Of a DNA stretch of 6,087 nt, positions 1-6,073 are shown in pieces. A model generated the notes under the pieces. It ran no database searches. It was not told the DNA's origin and worked only from the letters and a program-made list of their open reading frames with translations. The first letter of the stretch is position 1, and the number at the start of each line of letters is the position of its first letter. This DNA is from Actinomycetota bacterium (GTDB taxonomy: Bacteria > Actinomycetota > Actinomycetes > S36-B12), in the NCBI GenBank assembly GCA_003506065.1, contig DNXA01000124.1, positions 7,159 to 13,245 of the forward strand, written 5' to 3'. The position numbers and the translations under genes were made by a program.

Positions 1-693
1 ATGCGCTTGGAGGTCGACGAGCACTTGCAGCACAAGGATGTCTACGAGCACTCACTCACCGTTCTGGATCAAGCGATCATGATGGAGACCATGCACGAGC
101 CGGTGAGCGGGCCGGATCCGGTGCTGCGCCTTGCCGCGCTCTTCCATGACATCGGCAAACCCAGAACGCGCAAGTTTGAGGAAGGGCGGGTGTCCTTCCA
201 CCATCACGAGGTCGTGGGTGCGCGCATGACGCGCAAGCGCATGAAGGAATTCCGATTCTCCAACGAGTTGGTCGACGATGTCTCGCGGCTGGTGGAACTG
301 CACCTGCGCTTCCATGGATACGGCACAGGTGAATGGACCGACTCAGCTGTGCGTCGCTACGTGCGTGACGCAGGCCCCCTGCTCGTTCGCCTGCACAAGT
401 TGACCAGAGCTGATTGCACCACGCGCAACCGTCGGCGCGCTGCGGCACTGCAGCGCTCATATGAGCAATTGGAATCTCGCATTGCTGAGATCACGGCGCA
501 GGAGGAATTGGATTCCCTGCGTCCGGATCTGGATGGTCAGGCCATCATGCGAATCCTGGATATCCCGGCTGGCCCGCAGGTCGGCCACGCCTATCGCTTC
601 CTCATGGAACTGCGTCTGGATCGGGGGCCGATGGATCCGCAGGCGGCCACGGATGCGCTTGTGGCCTGGTGGGCAGATCAACCGAAGGTCTAG
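1..693 (+). CDS. cca: CCA tRNA nucleotidyltransferase, C-terminal part (5' end outside window)
   Basis: This enzyme adds or repairs the 3' CCA end of tRNAs from CTP and ATP in the cytoplasm. The visible 230 residues are the part after the nucleotidyltransferase head. They start with RLEVDEHLQHKDVYEHSL (residues 2-19), followed by an HD phosphohydrolase-type domain with H17, the H49-D50 pair in LFHDIGKP, the HHH at 67-69 in FHHHEVVGA, and D138 in TRADCT. The rest is a helical, Arg-rich tRNA-binding tail. Actinobacterial members are about 450-500 residues and carry the catalytic head with its metal-binding Asp pair N-terminally. That head is missing here, so the ATG at base 1 is almost certainly an internal Met and the gene is cut by the window edge. 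It ends in TAG at 691-693, sharing CTAG with the stop of the convergent membrane-protein gene. Identity is confident. Whether the HD domain is active cannot be judged from sequence. Confidence 0.92.
   Translation: MRLEVDEHLQHKDVYEHSLTVLDQAIMMETMHEPVSGPDPVLRLAALFHDIGKPRTRKFEEGRVSFHHHEVVGARMTRKRMKEFRFSNELVDDVSRLVELHLRFHGYGTGEWTDSAVRRYVRDAGPLLVRLHKLTRADCTTRNRRRAAALQRSYEQLESRIAEITAQEELDSLRPDLDGQAIMRILDIPAGPQVGHAYRFLMELRLDRGPMDPQAATDALVAWWADQPKV
645..666 (-). terminator. Possible transcription-end hairpin for the minus-strand genes, inside the cca 3' end
   Basis: GGCCAC (645-650) and GTGGCC (661-666) form a perfect 6-bp GC-rich inverted repeat with a 10-nt loop. It begins 24 nt beyond the TAG stop of the minus-strand membrane-protein gene. 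No T-run follows on either strand, so it is not a classical intrinsic terminator. It lies in cca coding sequence and may be chance. A competing weaker pairing exists (ATCCG at 635-639 with CGGAT at 650-654). Confidence 0.2.
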
Positions 694-1916
694 GAGAACT
701 CGCTGATGCCGAGCTCTGCTGTGGGCGGTTCGATCTCCACGTATACATCGCGATCGGGCCGGTTGCAGGCCTCGATCCCGGCGAACAGGAGCACACCGAG
801 TGCTCCGAGCCAGAAGGTGCGCGCTAAATCCATATTGCCGACGGTGAAGAGCAGTAGGCCCACCACGATCGAAACTCCCCACTTCAGGAAGAGCGAGTAG
901 GAACGCACAAAGGTGTTGAGTCCCTCTGGAATGGGTGCCCCGAGTTCATGCAGCCCCTTGCAGACCTCCTCGCGGATATGAAGAGCCCAGCGCGAACTGC
1001 CCGCGTACCAGCCAGCCACTGATGCGAACACGCCGAGCATCAGCAGGGCCTGCAGACCGTTGAGGAGGTAGGCAAAGAAGGTTGACCAGAAAGCCGACAA
1101 TGCCAAGCCCATGCCACTTCGACCCAGCTGCAACTGCACGGCAGCCTCGCTGACATTCATCGCGAACATCAACAGGAGTGCTTCAACGGCAAGCACCACG
1201 CCAAGGGTGAGCACCAGCCGCGGCCGCTTGCGGGCGAGTGCGATTGAGAGGGCGAACAACGCTGCAACGAGCAGCGGCAGCCACTCCAGGATCGGTGATG
1301 TGAATCCGTAGATCGTCTGCAATTGGCCCAGCAACGGTGTTTCGAAGAGCACGATCTGATGGCCGGTCTGCGGGATCTGCACATTCGCGGCGATGCTGAG
1401 TCCGGAGTCGACCAACTCCCGCTGCACAGCAGTCAGCAAAGTGCTGAGGTCAAGGACGACTTCATCGCCATTGGTCTGGATGATGCCGGCTTCCTTGCCT
1501 TCAAGGAGCGCCATCGCGCTGCGCTGAGCAGCCTCGTTCGTCTTGATCCACACGGTCTCGAATGCGGAGGACTCCAAGAACTTCTGCACTGCTGTGCCAA
1601 TAAGGCTGTTGACGCCAGCCGCAATCGGCGAGGCCAAGCGCTCATTGATCTGCGGGTTCTTGACGAATGAGTCCAGGAACTGGCTGACAAGAGTCTCGGT
1701 ATCGATCCTGGCGACCAGTGCGGCAGTGACTTCTTCGCCGACGGCCTGTTGAATCGCTGGATCACTCGCAAGCGGTCCGACGGTCGCGATGTACTGCTCG
1801 GCATCCGAGACCGTGCTGTGTCCCCAGTGCCCGACGACCGCGAACGGGGTCAGGACAGATGCGAGCACGAACAGGAGGAGTGAGGCGATGGATCGAGCAC
1901 CCCAGCGTCGGCTCAT
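690..1916 (-). CDS. Multi-pass membrane protein of unknown function, large extracytoplasmic N-terminal domain
   Basis: A 408-residue protein whose function I do not recognise. Residues 9-29 are a hydrophobic signal anchor after a basic MSRRWGAR start. Residues about 30-208 form a mostly helical soluble domain, probably outside the membrane. Its beginning (STVSDAEQYIATVGPLASDPAIQQAV) resembles a common class of uncharacterised actinobacterial membrane proteins. Five more hydrophobic segments follow at about 211-228, 233-254, 276-303, 343-361 and 366-384, then an acidic tail ending ISEFS. The start at 1916 is preferred over ATG 2024 because GAAGGGA ends 5 nt upstream of it, its ATG overlaps the MFS stop as ATGA, and the extra 36 residues of the longer frame lie inside the MFS gene and do not look like a signal peptide. 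Translation is probably coupled to the MFS gene, so the two may act at the same membrane. Its TAG stop overlaps that of cca. Confidence 0.85.
   Translation of the reverse strand: MSRRWGARSIASLLLFVLASVLTPFAVVGHWGHSTVSDAEQYIATVGPLASDPAIQQAVGEEVTAALVARIDTETLVSQFLDSFVKNPQINERLASPIAAGVNSLIGTAVQKFLESSAFETVWIKTNEAAQRSAMALLEGKEAGIIQTNGDEVVLDLSTLLTAVQRELVDSGLSIAANVQIPQTGHQIVLFETPLLGQLQTIYGFTSPILEWLPLLVAALFALSIALARKRPRLVLTLGVVLAVEALLLMFAMNVSEAAVQLQLGRSGMGLALSAFWSTFFAYLLNGLQALLMLGVFASVAGWYAGSSRWALHIREEVCKGLHELGAPIPEGLNTFVRSYSLFLKWGVSIVVGLLLFTVGNMDLARTFWLGALGVLLFAGIEACNRPDRDVYVEIEPPTAELGISEFS
752..777 (+). terminator. Possible transcription-end hairpin downstream of cca
   Basis: GATCG plus GGCC (752-760) pairs with GGCC and CGATC (768-777). 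This gives nine base pairs with one bulged T at 772 and a 7-nt loop. It begins 59 nt after the cca stop and lies wholly inside the opposing membrane-protein gene. There is no T-tract, so any terminator role would be of the tail-less kind. It may instead reflect GC-rich coding sequence. Confidence 0.2.
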
Positions 1917-3196
1917 GAGCGTCCCTTCGTTGGTGATTTGGTGATGAACCAAATACCCGTCACTACCAGCAGGAGTCCAGCAAGGCAGATCATTGCAGGT
2001 GCTTGGCCGCTTGCCGGTGCGCACAACGCCATCAATGTGATTCCACTGACGAGGCAGGCATTGACGATCATGTCGAACAGAGCAAAGACGCGACCAAGAT
2101 GGTCATCTGGAATGTGCACTTGCACTTCGGTATCTGCACAGACCTTCACTGATTGACCGATGAATCCGAAGCTGGCAGCGCCAACGAGCAGCAGTGGCAG
2201 ATTGACAGACCCCGAGCCGATCAACACGAATATCGATCCAGTGATGCCGCCGATGATGAGGACGAGTGCAGACCAGGTGACCGTGCCAAGATGCCGGGAA
2301 CTCCACGGGGTCGATGCCGCGCCCAGCAGGGCACCGGTTGCTGCGGCAGCAGTGATGATGGCGAACTGCGTCAGCGCATTGTCGGCTTGCGCAACGGTGT
2401 TGAAAGTGTTGCGGACAAGGAGCAGTGCATCAACAGTGAGCATGCCGAAGGTGATGCGGTGAATCCCGACCACCATGATCGCCCGCCGCGGTCGTGCGTG
2501 ATCGCACAGGACGCGCAGCCCATCGACAAAGCCAAGGATGACCCCTCGAAGAGACTCACGAACCAGCTCTCCTGACGGTCCAAGTGATGCTGCTCCGAGT
2601 CGGGTGGCCAAGAGCCCTGCCAGAACGAAGCCAATGCCAGCAGGGACCAGGATGAATTGACTTCCGGCATCTCCGCCACCGACCAATGAGCGCAGCGCCA
2701 CGCCAGTCAACGCGCCAATTGCGACCGCGATGGTGCCCGAAGTCGGGCTTAATGCATTGGCGGTCACAAGATCCCGTCCTTGCACCACATGCGGCAGTGA
2801 GGCTGACAATCCGGCCAGAACAAAGCGCCCGACCCCCAGCACGATCAGGACGACGACACCGAGCACCACCCCGTCATTTCCAGCAGCCACCAAGGCGATG
2901 ATGGGAATGACACCGATGGCCTTGATGAAGTTGGCATTGACCAGGACATTGCGTCGCTGCCATCGGTCAAGGATCACACCTGCGAACGGTCCGATCACCG
3001 AATATGGCAGCAGCAGGATGGCAAATGCCGAGGCGACCTTTATCGCGTCAGGTTCGCGCTCGGGTGAGAAGAGCACGAAGGTGGCCAGGGACGCCTGAAT
3101 GAGCCCATCGGCGAACTGACCGACCAGGCGTACGGAGAAGAGCCGACGAAAGTCCCGTGTGGAGAGGAGCTCGCGAAGGGCAGGCAATGCCACCAC
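1913..3196 (-). CDS. MFS transporter, DHA3-like (drug or metabolite efflux type)
   Basis: A 427-residue secondary transporter of the inner membrane, probably proton-coupled export; the substrate cannot be read from sequence. It opens with a typical MFS first helix (FRRLFSVRLVGQFADGLIQASLATFVLF, split across 16-43). It has the motif A loop GVILDRWQRR at 73-82, between TM2 and TM3, and alternating hydrophobic segments consistent with about 12 helices. A soluble central loop lies around 200-240, and IPDDHLGRVFALFDMIVNA at about 362-380 repeats the GRVF-type signature of this group in the second half. Length is normal and the frame is intact. The start is GTG at 3196, with a second GTG directly after it and TTG at 3187 as alternatives. 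None has a clear Shine-Dalgarno, but a TACCGT hexamer ends 6 nt upstream of GTG 3196, compatible with a leaderless message. The uvrA-like gene ends 22 nt upstream. The stop overlaps the next gene's start by 4 nt. Confidence 0.88.
   Translation of the reverse strand: MVALPALRELLSTRDFRRLFSVRLVGQFADGLIQASLATFVLFSPEREPDAIKVASAFAILLLPYSVIGPFAGVILDRWQRRNVLVNANFIKAIGVIPIIALVAAGNDGVVLGVVVLIVLGVGRFVLAGLSASLPHVVQGRDLVTANALSPTSGTIAVAIGALTGVALRSLVGGGDAGSQFILVPAGIGFVLAGLLATRLGAASLGPSGELVRESLRGVILGFVDGLRVLCDHARPRRAIMVVGIHRITFGMLTVDALLLVRNTFNTVAQADNALTQFAIITAAAATGALLGAASTPWSSRHLGTVTWSALVLIIGGITGSIFVLIGSGSVNLPLLLVGAASFGFIGQSVKVCADTEVQVHIPDDHLGRVFALFDMIVNACLVSGITLMALCAPASGQAPAMICLAGLLLVVTGIWFITKSPTKGRS
1922..1928 (-). 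promoter_or_regulatory. Ribosome binding site deciding the membrane-protein start
   Basis: On the minus strand GAAGGGA is followed by 5 nt (CGCTC) and the ATG at 1916. This is the clearest Shine-Dalgarno at a 5-nt spacing in the window. It lies within the last codons of the MFS gene and supports coupled translation through the ATGA overlap. Confidence 0.7.
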
Positions 3197-3202
3197 GCGC
3201 GG

Positions 3203-3208
3203 ACGGTA
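3203..3208 (-). promoter_or_regulatory. Candidate -10 element for a leaderless MFS transcript
   Basis: TACCGT on the minus strand fits the actinobacterial TAnnnT -10 pattern and lies exactly 6 nt from the GTG start at 3196, where no Shine-Dalgarno is present. No convincing -35 is seen; the best match at 18-nt spacing is 3 of 6. The same arrangement occurs at the VOC gene. Six-base matches are common by chance, so this is tentative. Confidence 0.22.
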
Positions 3209-3218
3209 TCAGCGCGCC

Positions 3219-5600
3219 CTAGCCACCGACATACTCCGCGAGGTACTCACCGGTCAGTGTTGTCGCATCGGTGACAAGTTCGGCAGGGGTGCCTTGAAGA
3301 ACGATCGTTCCGCCGTCATGTCCGGCGCCTGGTCCCAGGTCGATGATCCAGTCCGCGTGCGCCATGACTGCCTGATGATGCGCGATCACAATCACGGACT
3401 TTCCCGAATCCACCAGTCGGTCCAGCAGCCCAAGCAATTGATCAACATCAGCAAGATGCAATCCAGTGGTTGGCTCATCCAAGACGTAGATCTCGCCATT
3501 GTCAGCCATCTGCGTCGCGAGCTTCAGCCGCTGTCGTTCACCACCAGAAAGGGTGGGCAGCGGCTGACCCAAGATGAGATAGCCAAGGCCGACATCGGTG
3601 AGTCGATTGAGAATCGCTTGTGCGGCCGGGAGATTAGATGCAGGTTCGGCAAAGAATCCGGCCGCTGCGCTCACTGACATCGCTAGCACTTCAGTGATGT
3701 CCTTGCTGCCGAGGGTGAACTCCAAGACCGAGGCCTGGAATCGCTTCCCATCGCATATTTCGCAAATGGTCGAGACCCCGGCCATCATTGCCAAGTCGGT
3801 ATAGATGACATCGGCGCCATTGCAATTGGGGCAGGCGCCTTCGGAGTTGGCACTGAATAGCGCGGGCTTGACTCCATTGGCCTTCGCGGAAGCCTTGCGA
3901 ATCGGCTCGAGCATCCCGGTGTAGGTGGCGGGATTGCTTCTCCGCGACCCCTTGATCGGAGCCTGGTCAACGGCGACGACTTCCGGCCGAGTTGAAACAG
4001 AGCCATGAATAAGTGAGCTCTTGCCGGAACCTGCAACTCCAGTCACCACAACAAGCACGCCAAGAGGAATGTCGACATTCACGTTCTTCAGATTGTTCGA
4101 CTTCGCGCCACGCACCTGAAGCTTTCCGCGGGGAGCTCGCACGGACTCCTTGAGTGAAGCCCGGTCGTCAAGATGATGACCGGTGATCGTCTTGCTCGCG
4201 TGCAAGCCGTCAACTGTGCCTTCGAAGCAAATCTTGCCGCCGGTGCCGCCAGCTCCGGGGCCAAGATCCACAACGTGGTCAGCGATCTCAATGGTCTCTG
4301 GCTTGTGCTCGACAACAAGCACGGTGTTGCCCTTGTCGCGCAACTGCAGCAGTTCATTCATGCGTTGAATGTCATGTGGATTCAAGCCTGTTGTCGGCTC
4401 GTCGAATACATACGTGACATCGGTCAGCGCGGAACCAAGATGGCCGATCATCTTCACCCGTTGAGCTTCACCCCCCGACAAGGTGCCCGATGTTCGGTCA
4501 AGTAACAGGTAGCCCAAGCCGATGTCCACGAAGGAGTCCAGAGTTGACTGCAGGGCCTCCAACAAAGGACCCACCGTGGGCTCATCAAGGCTGCGCACCC
4601 ACTCGGCGAGATCGCTGATTTGCATCTCACAGGCATCGCCGATGCTGATCCTCTTGATCTTCGATGACCGAGCCGCCTCACTCAATCGAGTGCCTGCGCA
4701 TTCAGGGCAGGTCGTGAACGTCATCGCACGCTCGACGAATGCGCGGATGTGTGACTGCATCGCGTCGACATCCTTGGACAGCATCGACTTCTGAATCTGC
4801 GGAATCAAACCGGTGTACGTGAGATTGATGCCGTCGATCTTGAGCTTGGTGGGCTCCCGATAGAGCAGGTCCTGCAGTTCCTTCTTGGTGAATTTGCTGA
4901 TCTGCTTGTCTGGGTCGAGGTAGCCGCAGCCACGCAGGATCCGGCCAAACCAACCGTCCATGCTGTAGCCAGGAATCGTCAGTGCACCTTCATTCAAGGT
5001 CCTGCTGGCGTCGTACAGCGCCGTGAGGTCGAAGTCAGTCACCGAACCGCGACCCTCGCAGCGTGGACACATGCCACCAATGATGCTGAAGCTGCGACGC
5101 TCCTTCACCGTGCGCCCGGCACGCTCCATGGTCACTGCACCGGCCCCGCTGATTGACGCCACATTGAATGAGAAGGCTTGAGGCGAGCCAATGTGTGGCT
5201 TGCCAAGGCGACTGAACAAGATGCGCAGCATCGCATTGGCGTGAGTGGCGGTGCCAACAGTCGAGCGAGGATCCGAGCCAATGCGCTCCTGATCCACGAT
5301 CAGCGCCGTGGTCAAACCTTCAAGCACATCGACGTCGGGTCGGGCCAAGGTTGGCATGAAGCCCTGGACGAAGGCGCTGTACGTCTCGTTGATCAGTCGC
5401 TAGGATTCGGCAGTAATCGTGCCGAATGCCAGCGAGCTTTTGCCTGAACCTGAAACGCCTGTGAACACCGTGAGTCGGCGTTTGGGAATTTCAATACTGA
5501 TGTCTTTGAGGTTGTTGACGCGAGCACCATGCACACGGATGAGGTCATGACTGTCTGCGCCGGAATGCACGCGAGAAGCCGGCTTCTTGGCTTTGCTCAT
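3219..5600 (-). pseudogene. Class II UvrA-like twin-ABC ATPase, interrupted by one in-frame TAG
   Basis: Reading through the stop gives 793 residues (one unknown). Numbering from ATG 5600: Walker [10 protein letters not shown] at 48-56; stop at codon 67; CPRC 178-181 and CPEC 298-301; ABC signature LSGGEAQR 374-381; Walker B VFDEPTTG 398-405; second Walker A GVAGSGKSS 521-529; zinc finger C590-x2-C593-x19-C613-x2-C616 with the classical UvrA spacing; second signature LSGGERQR 684-691; second Walker B VLDEPTTG 706-713. Only about 120 residues separate the first Walker A from the first CxxC, so the UvrB-binding domain of true UvrA (about 940 residues) is absent. This marks a UvrA2/DrrC-type paralogue linked in other bacteria to tolerance of DNA-damaging agents or intercalating drugs. 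The start at 5600 is preferred over ATG 5603 because GGAG is 5 nt away instead of 2. As written, the gene yields a 66-residue fragment; a restart at ATG 5357 would give 712 residues lacking the first Walker A. Nothing else is damaged, so the lesion is recent, a sequencing error, or read through. Confidence 0.85.
5400..5402 (-). other. Premature TAG (amber) codon within the uvrA-like gene
   Basis: The minus strand reads GCC GAA TCC TAG CGA CTG ATC AAC (A E S stop R L I N). UvrA proteins have Gln at this place in an AEGQRRY-like motif after the first Walker A, and CAG to TAG is one C-to-T change. The frame is open on both sides: 66 codons before it and 726 sense codons after it. Confidence 0.9.
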
Positions 5601-5605
5601 CATGT

Positions 5606-5609
5606 CTCC
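5606..5609 (-). promoter_or_regulatory. Ribosome binding site of the uvrA-like gene
   Basis: GGAG on the minus strand precedes two consecutive ATG codons. Spacing is 2 nt to ATG 5603 and 5 nt to ATG 5600, so the second ATG is the better start. The difference is a single N-terminal Met. Confidence 0.55.
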
Positions 5610-5640
5610 ATCTGCTGCCTAGTGATGTGAGTGCGAACTC

Positions 5641-6039
5641 TCAGGCTTGAGCTATCCGAACTAGGTTGCCAGAAGGATCGCGCACTGCGCAGTCGCGGGC
5701 GCCCCAAGGCTGAGATGCCGGCTCCTGCAGGATTTCTGCTCCGGATGCGCGAACCTTCTCAAACGTTGCATCAGGATCATCAGACGCGAAGATCGCTGCC
5801 TGCAAGGAGCCTTGGGTTACCAGTGACAGCAGGGCGTCACCTTCGGCTTGGGAGCGGCAGCCGTGAGGCTGAAACAAGACGATGCCGACGTCTTGTCCGG
5901 GCGAGCCAACCGTTACCCAACGGAAGCCTTCAGATTCGACATCCATCCGGACTTCCAATTCGAGTGCGACTCGATAGAAGCCCAGCGCGGCGTCAGGATC
6001 GTGAACGGGGATGAACATGGAGGAAATAGTGGTTGCCAT
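5641..6039 (-). CDS. VOC superfamily (glyoxalase/bleomycin-resistance fold) protein
   Basis: A 132-residue cytoplasmic protein of usual family length, with two beta-alpha-beta repeats. The first is FIPVHDPDAALGFYRVAL (9-26) leading to WVTVGSPGQDVGIVLFQP (41-58). The second is AAIFASDDPDATFEKVRASG (81-100) leading to WGARDCAVRDPSGNLVRIAQ (112-131). The family covers glyoxalase I, dioxygenases, fosfomycin-modifying enzymes and drug-sequestering proteins; the exact reaction is unknown. The C-terminal strand reads NLVRIAQ, where metal-dependent members usually have a Glu, so classical glyoxalase I activity is doubtful. The start at 6039 is chosen because the first strand needs residues before M8 and the alternative at 6018 has no ribosome site. 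ATG 6039 also has no good Shine-Dalgarno, but a TATCGT hexamer ends 6 nt upstream. The gene ends in TGA, 40 nt before the uvrA-like start. Together they could form a drug- or toxin-tolerance pair (inference). Confidence 0.85.
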   Translation of the reverse strand: MATTISSMFIPVHDPDAALGFYRVALELEVRMDVESEGFRWVTVGSPGQDVGIVLFQPHGCRSQAEGDALLSLVTQGSLQAAIFASDDPDATFEKVRASGAEILQEPASQPWGARDCAVRDPSGNLVRIAQA

Positions 6040-6045
6040 GCCAAG

Positions 6046-6073
6046 ACGATAGAACGCCTTCCACTAGTGTCCT
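6046..6073 (-). promoter_or_regulatory. Candidate promoter of the VOC gene (leaderless start)
   Basis: On the minus strand AGGACA (6073-6068; 4 of 6 to TTGACA), a 16-nt spacer and TATCGT (6051-6046; 4 of 6 to TATAAT and matching TAnnnT) are followed by 6 nt and the ATG. Transcription starting at the A of ATG would give a leaderless mRNA, common in actinobacteria. It would drive the whole minus-strand series. The match is modest and the 48-base upstream stretch holds nothing else I can identify. Confidence 0.25.

Noticed and set aside
1..3. ATG at the first base as the real start of the cca gene
   Set aside because: The 230 residues lack the nucleotidyltransferase head that every CCA enzyme of this type needs, and the sequence begins mid-domain. 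The gene continues upstream of the window.
1917..2024. Longer membrane-protein start at ATG 2024
   Set aside because: The 36 extra residues lie inside the MFS gene, give an unlikely Cys/Pro-rich leader before a clear signal anchor, and have no supporting ribosome site. ATG 1916 has a good Shine-Dalgarno.
2153..2575. Plus-strand open frames of 100-140 codons opposite the MFS gene
   Set aside because: They are antisense shadows of a well-supported transporter, with charged low-order composition and no recognisable domain.
3159..3677. Plus-strand 172-codon open frame opposite the end of the uvrA-like gene
   Set aside because: It is antisense to the second signature and Walker B region, and no family features are seen.
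5400..5402. Two separate genes (a 66-67-residue P-loop protein and a 712-residue UvrA) or a frameshift
   Set aside because: Both parts are in the same frame and together match one continuous UvrA motif across the stop, so this is a point nonsense change and not a split gene or indel.
5626..5643. Small inverted repeat after the VOC stop as a terminator
   Set aside because: Only a 4-bp stem (GAGT/ACTC) plus 2 bp beyond a mismatch, and no T-run. Too weak to claim.
5631..6014. Plus-strand 127-codon open frame opposite the VOC gene
   Set aside because: The minus-strand reading gives a clear VOC fold. The plus-strand product is Arg-rich and unlike any known family.
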